From assembly GCF_041381155.1 (NCBI RefSeq), contig NC_091134.1:15564008-15628007 (forward strand): a stretch of 64,000 nucleotides of DNA. The letters run 5' to 3'. The notes beneath the pieces are model-generated. The model was given only the letters and a program-made list of their open reading frames with translations, searched no databases and was not told where the DNA came from. Made by a program: the position numbers and the translations under genes. Below are positions 11,501-23,499 of this stretch, piece after piece. This DNA is from Argopecten irradians. Lineage: Eukaryota; Mollusca; Bivalvia; Pectinida; Pectinidae. Each line of letters begins with the position of its first letter. Position 1 is the first letter of the stretch.

Positions 11501-12925
11501 AAGTGGTGTCAATCTTTATATGTTTGTCATGAGTTGTAATTCATCCCTGCTTCACTATTTCAAATAATTTATTAAAAAAACCTTGGTGAATGTTAGTGTT
11601 GTTAGTTTTCATATACAGTTTTTGGTTTATCAAGTATAACTATAAAATAATGTTATTCCGTTTTGGTCGTGGATTGCTTAAAACATATTTGGCGAATCTA
11701 AGAAGGCTTATTAACTTTATAAAATAATTCATATGGGACACGCGTATTTCATGGTGCTTAGTGATGCAAACTAAAGAATGAAACTTCGTAGCAAGGCGAA
11801 AAAGACATAAAATGATGGTAGAATACATTCCCTTTGGTAATAAAAACGTATTGAAGGAGTGTTACGTTATAATCGATCGATAAAAAACCCAATCAATAGC
11901 GGCTTACTTCGGTATATCATAACTAACAAGTTAAGCATCTTGCCAAAAAGATACATTTGTATTCCGTGCCGTGAAGTATATGTAAATTGAGTAATTATCG
12001 CGAAATTTAATCAGAAAATGTCGGAGATGGTACTATATTTATGTTCAATGTTACGTAGAAAATGAGATGACCATTATTTCACGCAGTCGATGTCCTCGTA
12101 ATTTATTTATGTTTGCTTTACGTGGTATTTCTTTTACCATTTATTGTACAATAAAGCAAAGGCAGTGTTGATCGGAATAACAGATTTCCCTATCTGACAT
12201 TAATGTGTTTATCGCGATCGTTTACTGCAGTTTGAAGTCTATGTGTTCCTGTGAAGGACGAACAATATCGGATTGTGTAAAAGTTGTAGGTGCTGCACGC
12301 AGTGATACGTCTGTTTAGGTCTATTGATATGTGTCCGGATGTGGCATACTGCTATAATCGTATTTGTGTTAGTGCGTCAGTGAAGCAGTACTATCAGGTT
12401 GAGTTTTCGATATAACAAGAAGACACAAAACTGATACCTTATACAGCAATATTCCATATAAAAGGCACTGAAGACATGCATGCATACCTTGTATGATAGA
12501 AGTCATCCTTATAACGACCATAACGGTTTATCAACATAAAGTCAAACTGTTAAATTGATATTCAATTTCTTTATTGACGTTTCCTTCTTTTGCAGTCGTT
12601 GAGTGGCATCCCAATGTTGTCAATTATTAGCCTCAATGTGACATTTATTTGCGATTTGGTCTCATAGTTAATAAAGATGATGATGTCAGACTATTAATTT
12701 TTAAGCATATGGTCTTGTTGTATGATATGATATAACAAGATTCTGTGACTATATACATATGAAAGTCATTATTATATCAAATACAAAAGTATTAAATTTA
12801 TTCAAAGGATATTGCAGTTACTGATCAATTGGATTTCTTTAGATTATATTGGGATTTCTTTCCGCGATGTGGGTTTTAAAGGAAGATATCATTCAAACAT
12901 TTCTCAATATTTCGCAGTTAAAATT
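11501..12925. other. Intergenic between paralogue A and the minisatellite
   Basis: No supportable exon. A short frame at 12240-12320 reads MCSCEGRTISDCV, faintly like the Cys-x-Cys start of the paralogues, but it is only 25 codons long with no signal peptide. Confidence 0.4.
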
Positions 12926-12963
12926 TTCGTGATCATAGCAATGTGCCGCGAAATCACGAAAAT
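12926..12963 (+). repeat. Relic of a short interspersed repeat next to the minisatellite
   Basis: TTTTCGTGATCATAGCAATG and CGCGAAATCACGAAAATATA match the family seen at 7229 and 39568. The 36-37-bp array starts immediately after it. Confidence 0.45.
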
Positions 12964-15358
12964 ATACTATTAACTTGCCCTTGTCAATTACATTGCTTTT
13001 AACTATTGATTTACCCTTGCCAATCCCATTGTTTTTATACTATTAACTTGCCCTTTTCAATCCCATTGTTTTTATACTATTGACTTGCCTTGTCAGTCCA
13101 ATTGTTTTTCTACTATTGACTTGCCCTTTTCAATCCCATTGTTTTATACTATTAACTTGCCTTGTCAGTCCAATTGTTTTTCTACTATTAACTTGCCTTG
13201 TCAGTCAAATTGTTTTTCTACTATTGACTTGCCCTTTTCAATCCCATTGTTTTATACTATTAACTTGCCTTGTCAGTCCAATTGTTTTTCTACTATTAAT
13301 TTGCCTTGTAAGTTCATTGTTTTTCTACTATTGACTTGCCCTTCAATCCTATTGTTTTTTATACTATTGACTTGCCCTTTTCAATCCCATTGCTTTTCTA
13401 CTATTGACTTGCCTTCAATCCAATTGTTTTATACTATTGACTTGCCCTTGTCAATGCCATTGTTTTATACTATTGACTTGCCCTTGTCAATGCCATTGTT
13501 TTATACTATTAACTTGCCCTTGTCAATGCCATTGTTTTTATACTATTGACTTGCCCTTGTCAATGCCATTGTTTTATACTATTGACTTGCCCTTGTCAAT
13601 GCCATTGTTTTATACTATTGACTTGCCCTTGTCAATGCCATTGTTTTATACTATTGACTTGCCCTTGCCAATGCCATTGTTTTTATACTATTGACTTGCC
13701 CTTGCCAATGCCATTGTTTTATACTATTGACTTGCCCTTGTCAATCCCATTGTTTTATACTATTGACTTGCCCTTGTCAATCCATTGTTTTTATACTATT
13801 GACTTGCCCTTTCAATCCCATTGTTTTTATACTATTGACTTGCCCTTGTCAATCCCATTGTTTTTATACTATTGACTTGCCCTTTTCAATCCCATTGTTT
13901 TTATACTATTGACTTGCCCTTTTCAATCCCATTGTTTTTATACTATTGACTTGCCCTTTTCAATCCCATTGTTTTTATACTATTGACTTGCCTTCAATCC
14001 ATTGTTTTTACTATTGACTTGCCTTCAATCCCATTGTTTTTATACTATTGACTTGCCCTTGTCAATCCATTGTTTTTATACTATTGACTTGCCCTTGTCA
14101 ATCCCATTGTTTTTATACTATTGACTTGCCCTTTTCAATCCCATTGTTTTATACTATTGACTTGCCCTTGTCAATGCCATTGTTTTATACTATTGACTTG
14201 CCCTTGTCAATGCCATTGTTTTATACTATTGACTTGCCCTTGTCAATCCCATTGTTTTTATACTATTGACTTGCCCTTGTCAATGCCATTGTTTTATACT
14301 ATTGACTTGCCCTTGTCAATCCCATTGTTTTTATACTATTGACTTGCCCTTGTCAATCCCATTGTTTTATACTATTGACTTGCCCTTTTCAATCCCATTG
14401 TTTTTATACTATTGACTTGCCCTTGTCAATCCCATTGTTTTATACTATTAACTTGCCCTTGTCAATGCCATTGTTTTTATACTATTGACTTGCCCTTGTC
14501 AATGCCATTGTTTTTATACTATTGACTTGCCCTTGTCAATCCATTGTTTTTATACTATTGACTTGCCCTTCAATCCCATTGTTTTTATACTATTGACTTG
14601 CCCTTGTCAATCCCATTGTTTTTATACTATTGACTTGCCCTTGTCAATGCCATTGTTTTTATACTATTGACTTGCCCTTGTCAATGCCATTGTTTTATAC
14701 TATTGACTTGCCCTTGTCAATCCCATTGTTTTTATATAATCCTTTTATTGACTTGCCCTTGTCAATCCATTGTTTTTATACTATTGACTTGCCCTTGTCA
14801 ATCCCATTGTTTTATACTATTGACTTGCCCTTGTCAATCCCATTGTTTTATACTATTGACTTGCCTTTTTCAATCCCATTGTTTTTATACTATTGACTTG
14901 CCTTTTCAATCCCATTGTTTTATACTATTGACTTGCCCTTGTCAATCCCATTGTTTTATACTATTGACTTGCCCTTGTCAATCCCATTGTTTTTATATTA
15001 ACTATTGACTTGCCCTTCAATCCCATTGTTTTATACTATTGACTTGTCCTTGTCAATGCCATTGTTTTTATACTATTAACTTGCCCTTGTCAATCCCATT
15101 GTTTTTATACTATTAACTTGCCTTGTCAATCCCATTGTTTTATACTATTGACTTGCCCTTGTCAATCCCATTGTTTTATACTATTGACTTGCCCTTGTCA
15201 ATCCCATTGTTTTTATACTATTGACTTGCCTTGTCCTATTTTCTAATCCCATTTTTGTTTTATACTATTGACTTGCCTTTCAATCCCATTGTTTTATACT
15301 ATTAACTTGCCCTTTTCAATCCCATTGTTTTATACTATTGACTTGTCCTTGTCAATCA
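12964..15358 (+). repeat. 36-37-bp minisatellite, about 65 units
   Basis: Tandem units of the form CTATTGACTTGCCCTTGTCA followed by ATCCCATTGTTTT(T)ATA. The unit is 36 bp with four T residues and 37 bp with five. Variation is in TCCC/TGCC, CTTG/CTTTT/CTT and ATTG/ATTA. Each unit contains a small inverted repeat, ATTGAC with an 8-nt loop and GTCAAT. The long open frames here follow from the unit length and are not genes. The array separates the two paralogues. Confidence 0.95.
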
Positions 15359-17094
15359 GTATACTCGATATATTTACTGTGTGTCTTGCAGGGATTTTCA
15401 GGGAAAACGCTATTTCATTAGATTAAAAAAAAATCTTTCAATTGTATTACATATTTTCATTTGTGTTCCAATCGATTGTTTTCGTACAACTACACGCACT
15501 TGCCCAGTTTTCTTTGGTCATTAGTACTTTTGGGCAAATGACATATTTAAAAATTCACAAACTTATATAGCGACGTGGAAAATGTTCGAAGCATAAACCA
15601 AACAGTGGTCATGCTAACTAAAAAATAATCATGATCGTATGCTGCGATGGAATTTGCTACTTTAATAACTAATCTTTTCTCTTCAAAATGGAATGTTTGA
15701 TTTACGACTATCTCTTATCATGACTTATTTGTGTATGATCACCGTTACGAATGATCACATGTAAAAAGTATATACATTATATGTATTTGCAGTTTTTTCC
15801 CGATCATTTCATACTCGGCATATTATCCATTTGAATATTCGCGGTATAGAAAATACCTTCTGTTTCATCTTTAAAAATTGTAATCATCCATATTTGACAT
15901 ATATGTGCTTGGTGAATTATGTTTGTGAAGCAAAGGACGGAAAATCTTTCGGAACGCCTTGATCTATTATTATTGTACTGCTTCATGATTTCCGCTGATG
16001 TTGTAGTGTTTGCTGATGTTTCAATGACTGTTATCTTAGATAAATTATAGTCTGATATTGGTCGGTCAATGGGAAAGGGATATATCAACCAAAGTGAAAT
16101 ATTGTGGATGATCCTATTCATTAAATCCTGTTAAGATGACCGATCCCGTCCGCGCTTACTCCAGGGGTTTCCGATAACTTACGATATCTACACCCCTGGA
16201 CTATCTCATAGTTAAAATGGAGGCAACAGAACAAGAGATTTAGACCTTTGATGCACATCAGAAGAGCCGTATAACGGTATACTGTGGTTGACTGTGTGGC
16301 TTTGAAGTTTGGCGCCGCTTTTAAAGATTTTTTTCTGGCCTGTGATTGGTTCAAATTTCTTCCTCTGAGGATAGACCGACCCATGCTCGATTGAAATTGT
16401 GATAATAAAAATACCGTCTCATCATAGAGACGTCGCATTGCGTCAAACGTCGTCGACTATTGTTGGTTTATGTATTGATGACGTCATGGCATTTTCTCCC
16501 ATACTTCACAAGGATATTCTGTGGTTGCTATGGAAAAAATACCTCTATCTTACACGATTACACGAAGAAGGGAGTTAGGGGTCGCTTGACAATTACGTGA
16601 CGTCATCAAATACATTGCGTCAACAGTTATTAGTTTTTAATTGTGTTCATATCGCTATTTAGATTTTGGAATTATTAATGGTGTACTACAAATTGACCAT
16701 CTCGCTCACACGAACGTACGATCCTCAGGTAAACCTATTGTTCACGCTTTTCAGTTACCATGTTTAAAGTGACCTTTCTTATCACGTTGTCCTATGTTAT
16801 AACTGACCCATTAAAATAGACATTAAGATGTTTACTACGGGAAGGACTGATAAAGCTACAAGGAAGGTAAAGTAAGTAATACATTTTCAGCCATAGGTAT
16901 TTATAAATTGTATATGTTTTATGTATGTGTATGCAATGTTATATTGTAATTAAAACATATACGTATTATAAGGCAAAGGATTATATGTTAATTCTATCAT
17001 AAAGCATACAATGATTTAGTAAACAATAGGAACCAAGTTGTTACGTTATTCGAAAACCTTTCGTTGGAAGTTTGTTTATTTCTTCTGTTTAAAG
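15359..17094. other. Intergenic, upstream of paralogue B
   Basis: No accepted exon. It contains the repeat motif at 16157-16222 and two inverted TGACGTCA sites (16479 and 16598) flanking about 110 bp. Each half-element is followed or preceded by CATTGCGTCAA. A possible non-coding first exon of paralogue B ends at the AAG|GTAAAG site near 16867, but this is weak. Confidence 0.4.
16157..16222 (+). repeat. Interspersed repeat motif with CCAGGGGT / ACCCCTGG hairpin
   Basis: TTACTCCAGGGGTT, a variable core, then ACACCCCTGGAC and TCTCATAGTTAAAATGGA. A second copy is at 17376-17442. The inverted octamers make a small hairpin. It is probably part of a larger MITE-like element reaching to about 16440. 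Confidence 0.5.
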
Positions 17095-17095
17095 A

Positions 17096-20000
17096 ATGAA
17101 GCTGTTATTATTACTGACCTTGATCGGCGGACTAAGTCTGGTTCACGCTGACTTTAAATGTATCTGTAATGTGAACCACCCCAACGTACACATCACACAA
17201 TGCCCCAGTGAGCAATCTATTGTGTACAGCATCATATACCCAAAGGATGTCAATTTCTTTCACGGCGTTGTGGACACCTCCCCTACCACGTGTAAACCTA
17301 TCTACAAAGGCGTTAAAACACTACCAGGATGGGTGCCTGTGGACGTTAATAATCGGGTATGTCTTTCTCCATTCTCACTACTCCAGGGGTTACTATCACT
17401 GTCGTAGTATTCACCCCTGAAAAATGTCATAGTAAAACGGATGGTTCTGTATGCGATAACAGATGAGTCATTGACTGGAGTGTAGCCCTTTTTAATAAAA
17501 TTCACTGACTAAAAATGGAAATAAGCTATTTGACTCGCAGCGCCTTTCCTCATGTATTTTTGAAAAAATCTTTTAACCTCGTTTAGGGAAGAAAATTTGT
17601 AATTTTGTAGATGTTTTTCAAGAGTAAACTAGCGTTTGAGAATTTGACCAGCTATGGCTCCTAATACTTACAGAGAAAAAATCTCTAATAACCATTGTAA
17701 AATATTTCAACAATGATAAAAACAAGCAATAATATTGATTCTTCAAAGACATGATGTTATGACGACAATGCAGCAATTTAATGACGTCACTACATTAGCG
17801 ATTACAATAACGTCAATTTATATAGTATTGCTGATATACGCAGATATATTTACACTTGCTAGGCTTGTTCACTATACGCAAATACTAGCCGATTTTGTTT
17901 ACCATAACTGCATGGTAACATTGAATTTTGAACTTGCGTATGAAAGTGTTCAATGCAACATAAAGGGGCTACTTTTTTAAAAAGAAACACAAGGCTTTGT
18001 TTACATTTTGACGCAACATTACGTGTATATTGTTGTTTTTCATAGAATTTTGGAAAAAAGTAAACAATACATATATGTTTTATATTTATATATGATACAA
18101 ACATTTTTTTAAATTAACAATTGTATAAAGAAACGGGAAAAATATCCCGATCGGGGCGACGTGCAGTGCTTTCATTTTTTGTTGAAAAATGATGGATGTC
18201 AAATGTAAACATTACCTCTGTGTCTGTGTCCTACGATCGAGTCTTTGGGGTTGACGGACGTGAGACCCTTTGACAGAGGTCAGTTATAAACATATTATCT
18301 TTTCTTTGTTCTTTGAGAATTTAATCATGTGTATTATAAAACTTGCACCGCTAGTAATCCACGTGTTGACAGTTACGCATCATCACAAATGCATTGTATC
18401 CATCGAACACAAGTAAAGTTGTTCCATCTATATATCGATGGCGATGGATCTAAGCTGATTAAATAAAATTATCTCTGAAATTTACTTTATTTTTTAATTA
18501 GTAAATGTTAACCCCGAGTTGTGTGTCATATACACGATGATAAACCAACTACTAACTGTATAAGCCATGTGATTTAACTCTGCGTGTCTTAAGAAACCAA
18601 ATACGTTAACCCCATCCATTTTCGCGAGTATCATAAAAATAAATGTATTAATTTTTGTCATCTGTTATATTTACAAGAAAAGAAAATGGTTCTTTGAACA
18701 GGTCGGGTTTATATTCAAAGACGTCGGTCTTCTAGAAGTTGCCTGTCCTGGGAATCATACACATAGGAAAGGTAACTCATTTGGTTATCTCAATATTAGG
18801 ATTTATTTTAGCACCACAGAAATTTGACGATTTCATGAGTTCCGCTTCAATTGTTTTCGAATTAATGAGGTAAGTTGTATCCTAAAATGTTTACTGATAC
18901 ATGTATGTCCATATGTGGCCATCAGTTTATTTGTTCTCCTCTACCTATCGTTTTTTTTTTTGTATAGCTTTGCAGATCCACATGTTAATTATTTTCATTA
19001 TATCATGTTATGTACATGTAATAAATAAACAAAGCGGGACATTATTAATATGGTAAAAACTAGCACGAAAACACAACAACACAAAAACAATTATTATATC
19101 ATACGTACCCTCATCGGGAGATAATACAATAATTTAAATATCCATATCTTACTGTTATTGCAGCCTATGTGTCAGTTGTCATTTGGTTGCCATGACCTGA
19201 AATGTGTATAGCGGCGGTATTCGTTAGAAATTCACTTAGCATTCTAGTAAGTTTAGAATCTTACTACAATATTGATTTATTTTTAGAGTTTTGATTTCTT
19301 CCAAACAGATATATTTATACCGAGAAACTGTACAGAAGCGGTACACATCATCTCTCACGGTGAGTAGTTTGGTAGTAGTTGTAAATGAAATTAATGTCAC
19401 TCTCATTAACTTGTTTTGAAAATTAACGTCTTTGTTGAAAGATATGTAAGGGAAATCAGAGACGTCAGAAACAACAGAAAATCATTGTATAACGTAATCA
19501 AAGGGGATATCATTAGGTTTATTTTTGTGGTTGATTTTTTAGCATAACAATAGATGAACAACCTCTTTATAATTATAATTTAAGTATTTAAGTATTCAAA
19601 GACTTCGGGAAAACAGTAATATTTAACCAGTTAGAAATTCTCTCATTTCAATAAATACAATGTAGCGTCCACGTCCCCTAAAAGCTTTCAAGTGCAAATC
19701 AATTACAGCCTGCATCACATGGTTTTATTAAATATTTGGTACCAAATTAATAAAATTAACTAGAGGAATAAATTCTCTTCTAAATACAAAAAACGGACGC
19801 CATAACTTCCTCTGAGTCTCACCTCTAATGTGACAAATTTGAATCAAAAGTACTGGAAAGTTTCATAATCATCGGCATCAACCAGGTTTAGGTCAACACC
19901 ATCATCAGCAACAACAGCAGTAATAACAACAACAACACCATCATCATCAACAACAAAACCCAACGACAGCTAGAAAAAAAATATAGATATATATTTCCAT

Positions 20001-23000
20001 TCTACTTTCAGTTTCCCGTTTGATCTATGTTAAACCAGATGGGCAATATCACGCTATGAACTCCAATCTGGTCAAGCGTAATGAATAGTTAACGTTTCCG
20101 CCGCGTCACGGACAGTGTATACAATATATACTTACGCCTATACATAACGGTCAAATAATTTAAAAAGTGGTTTTAAAGTTGTGTGGTCTATGAAATCTAA
20201 TAGTATTATCATGCTTACAAAGTAGCATGTATTAAAAAATATATCATCGCATAATTTTCATTTGTTCGCTTGTTTCAAACCGTTTTGTGTTGAACTATAT
20301 TCAGAAGCTGATATATGGCTGTTCTTTATTAAACTTGGTGACGTCAACACAAGCGCAAGCGGGAAAATTCAAAGGATATACATGTATAGTGTTGAATTTT
20401 GATAATCGTAATGGAAATATAAGTAATAAACTGTTACCAGATTGGACATACAGTTGATATGAAGCCCATCCGTCCGAAAGATAAATATTCATGGCGCCCT
20501 AACGGGCGCCATTCTATTTAACTTCCTTCCGGATGGGCTTCATATCAACTGTATGTCCAATCTGGTAACAGTTTATTGCTTAAATGCAATCTGTAGCATG
20601 TTACATAACATAAAGTCAAATGAAACCAGGATCATTTTAAACTGCCGTAAAATGTCACATATTTTCATCAAAATAAGATTTTGTATATGAAGTAACATTC
20701 ATGTGCTTTTCACAGTTATTCAACACGAATACCACACAGAGATACATTATTCAAGTTTATAACCATGAACGTAACATGTATTATGTGGTGTTCTCTCATT
20801 GGCTGAAAATTAATTGTGACGTTAAAACTACATTAGTAAACAATGATGTGACGTCATGACAAAATGGCGGCCTTCATTAGATTTTTGCATATTGAGGTTA
20901 TATATATTCGAAATGTAAACTGTTGTTGGTGGATTTTAGTTGTTCATAATTCCATATGAGATGTTATAAAGCTCGTCTCGAAGTTTAATTTTTGCTTGCC
21001 AAGGCTCGATAAAAGAAAAACACTTCTTTTCATAACATTGATTAAGATCCTATGTGTATGTTCTGCCATTTATTGGGGAGATTGATAAACATTTTACATG
21101 TACAGGAGGCCACACAGGAGGTCCCACACACAGCCATTCTACGCCATTCATTGCAGGTCCTACTACAGCTGGCCAACATTTCGTCCCTATAACACTGGCA
21201 CCGACGATCAAAATGACGACTCATACGACGACAACGAAAAGGACGACGACACCCACGACGACGACGACGACATCCACGACGACGACGACACCCACGACGA
21301 CGACGACACCCACGACGACACGACGACACCCACGACGACGACGACACCCACGACGACGACGACAACAACGACAAAACCGCCGCCACGTAAGGATGGATGC
21401 CTTTGTACATTTGAATTTTTGAGCCTTCAAGTTAATATGTGTACTAATAAAAACATACGTCACACGACATATATATCTATATCTTTCAACTCAATATGTT
21501 TCATGTTTTTTTTTAATTAATTTCTGTGTTGTATTTCATTAATGTCTTTATTTTGTATATAGTAATAATTAGGCTCAAATGTTTTTAAATACACTACGTT
21601 CTTTGCCAATTTAAGTTTGATTGTTCATAAGCGCATCAGCTATTCTGAAATAATACTGTAAACAAATGTACTTTCTTAATCACTAAATATCACGACTACA
21701 GCTTAAAATTGTTATCGCAGAAACAGCGAATTTAAAATTGAATTCTAATTTGGAATGTTATTTACCCATGGAGATAACCTTTCGTCAGATTCATAAAAGA
21801 GTGTAAGTCTCCAATAAACGAAATATCAAATTACTGAGATATATTTACGTATGTTACGCAGAATTTCACAAATGTAAAGATGACGTGATATTTTCCTTGG
21901 CCTTGAACGAGTCTGTGGAACATTTCGGAGCTGCAAGTTGTCCTGATGGTTCTCCTAGGTCGGCGGAAGCTGTATTGATGGAGTACTGCGGGGTACCTGT
22001 GATGTCCCAATGGAAACAAGGAATAAATGTTAGTGTGTCACCTTTTATAGTATCACATAACTGATCCGTCCAGCCGACCAATATGTCCATGTCATAAAAT
22101 TTATAGAGCACACGTGTAATACTTATATTATGAAGATAATTATGAAGCCATAATCAATATTTGACGTCGGGCGATTGTTTATGTATACGTCAAATCTGAA
22201 CAGGATTTCAACCGTTCACCTTGTCCCTTAATGGGGAATGATCTTCTTTGACTGTCCCTTAGTTGAATATAACGTTTTTGAACTGTTCCTTGGTGGAATG
22301 TAAACCCCTATTATTCTATCTCTGTAAGCAAAACATCCCCTTTGAACTGCCCCCTGCTGGAAATATCCAAATTTGAATTGTCCTTTGGTGGGAAATATCC
22401 CTATTGAACTCTCCTTTAATGGGAAATATTCCTTTTGAACTATCCTTCAGTATGAAATATTCTACATTGGCATATATTCTTATGTACTTTATCTTGTGCG
22501 ACATTTGTGCAATCAGGTCTTGGACAATTGTAACAGGATACCTCGCTATACCCCCATATCCGTCTACATTAGCGGTCTAATGATGGGCAAGCCAGCCATC
22601 TTCCACTCTTGTAATGCCGGCGGAATAGAGGTTTGTGACACAACAAATTTCGATAAGCAATTTAGATACAGAAAATATATATTAAGTGATGATATATTTT
22701 GATCAGCATTAAAATCGGTTTTTTATAATCTGACACCCCTAAATACGTTATTCTTTATGGTCGATTTCGTGGAATGCAGTCTTAAAATTATATGATTGAA
22801 TCTATTTTAGATCGACAAATTTTCTCAAAATCTAATCGCCCGCCAAATACTCGGAAAGCTGTCGCTCTTGAAAGTCGGTGAACAGTAGTAGTAATCTCTT
22901 ATAGGGTTACATATAAAACTATCCTGATGCCCCATGGGTGTAGATAACACGTGGTCATCAATGTTTCCTTTCGTTACAGCTGATCCAACAAAAATGCGGC

Positions 23001-23063
23001 TCCCCCGTGACGTTACATCTGGAACAGCGTCTCGCGGCCTTCTATTACGTACTAGCATGGTAA
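17096..23063 (+). CDS. Paralogue B: secreted Cys-rich protein with poly-Thr linker (7 exons, frame break in linker)
   Basis: Exons: 17096-17356, 18702-18771, 19309-19359, 21106-21386, 21862-22028, 22517-22630, 22980-23063. Exons 2 and 3 have the same lengths (70, 51 nt) and phases as in paralogue A. Residues 1-18 are a signal peptide (MKLLLLLTLIGG...). The N-terminal domain keeps Cys at 22, 24, 36 and 66, then GWVPVD and VGFIF, an SH3b-like pattern (inference). The C-terminal domain has YCGVPVMSQWKQG, TPISVYISG and CGSPVTL and ends at a TAA at 23061. In exon 4 the Thr frame shifts: a repeat unit near 21310-21330 is 20 nt instead of 18, so the exon (281 nt) does not chain in frame with exon 5. 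Without that change the product would be about 341 residues. This may be a sequencing error in a simple repeat, a real mutation, or a hint that the gene is decaying. The other junctions are intact. Confidence 0.75.
17376..17442 (+). repeat. Second copy of the CCAGGGGT / CACCCCTG repeat motif
   Basis: CACTACTCCAGGGGTTAC ... ATTCACCCCTGAAAAATGTC, then CATAGTAAAACGGATG, matching 16157-16222. It starts only about 20 bases inside intron 1 of paralogue B. Confidence 0.5.
20012..20088 (+). CDS. Possible alternative terminal exon of paralogue B
   Basis: A strong acceptor (CCATTCTACTTTCAG) is followed by 25 codons in the phase left by exon 3, reading VSRLIYVKPDGQYHAMNSN and ending in TAG at 20086-20088. 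Use of this exon would give a short secreted protein with only the N-terminal Cys-rich domain and no linker or C-terminal domain. AATAAA occurs at 20425. No equivalent was found in paralogue A, and the exon is unproven. Confidence 0.35.
20425..20577. repeat. Foldback element with perfect 47-bp arms and inner GC hairpin
   Basis: 20425-20471 is the exact reverse complement of 20531-20577. Inside lies a second perfect hairpin, ATGGCGCCC-TAAC-GGGCGCCAT (20491-20512). The element is in intron 3 of paralogue B, between the possible alternative terminal exon and the Thr-rich exon. It has no coding capacity and is probably a young MITE or foldback insertion. Confidence 0.9.
21215..21380 (+). repeat. 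Coding ACG/ACA/CCC repeat (Thr-Pro) in exon 4 of paralogue B
   Basis: Units of 18 nt, CCC followed by ACG/ACA codons, encode Pro-Thr5 as a probable O-glycosylated stalk. One unit is 20 nt long and moves the Thr frame. The GTCGTCG complement gives spurious Arg/Val-rich frames on the other strand. Confidence 0.85.
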
Positions 23064-23177
23064 TCAAAACTAACAGTAAATCTAGGTGTAGCAACTGAAT
23101 TGTTGTTTCTTTATTGCTCCCCTTGTTGTAACTCAGTTTATTGTCTGAACATAAAAAATATACATGTAAAATGAGAT

Positions 23178-23183
23178 AATAAA
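23178..23183 (+). promoter_or_regulatory. Poly(A) signal of paralogue B
   Basis: AATAAA 115 bases after the TAA stop of paralogue B. Confidence 0.6.
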
Positions 23184-23452
23184 GTGGTGCTAACGTGTAG
23201 GTGTGTCGTTCTTGTTCCCTAATCACGCAATTTTCAAACGATTTTCTGAAATCCGCATGTCGTTCATTGAAGTTATGTGGTAGCTACTACTTGATGTCAC
23301 CAAATGTATATTTTAAAATAATATAATCTAATGTTGACGTGTTAGTAATATAAAGCCAGTTTTATAATATGACGTGACTGAATCGTCGCCAGCGCGCTTT
23401 CGTCGCAACAGTAAATCGTGACCTCACGGCATTGTAGCCGCGGCGACAGGCA

Positions 23453-23467
23453 ATGGCTGCGAACAAG
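23453..23467 (+). CDS. Candidate first coding exon of an unidentified gene (MAANK)
   Basis: A GC-rich, promoter-like stretch (23380-23450) leads to GGCAATGGCTGCGAACAAG and then a gtatga donor. The ATG context is good. The five codons would be spliced to a downstream exon in phase 0, but no convincing partner was found. This could also be a non-coding or chance feature. Confidence 0.25.
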
Positions 23468-23499
23468 GTATGATCTTATATAGATTCTCCTTACGCTAT

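Noticed and set aside
12240-12320. Short MCSCEGRTISDC frame, possible third paralogue remnant
   Set aside because: Only 25 codons, no leader peptide and no following exons of the family.
13080-15008. Many long plus-strand frames rich in Leu, Pro, Cys and Phe
   Set aside because: They arise from the 36-bp minisatellite unit, which keeps frames open. There is no start context, domain or splice logic.
16121-16438. 105-codon minus-strand frame
   Set aside because: It overlaps an interspersed repeat motif also present at 17376 and resembles no protein.
21042-21463. Arg-, Asp- and Val-rich frames overlapping the Thr exon
   Set aside because: Shadows of the ACG repeat in other frames. Only the Thr frame fits the splice phases.
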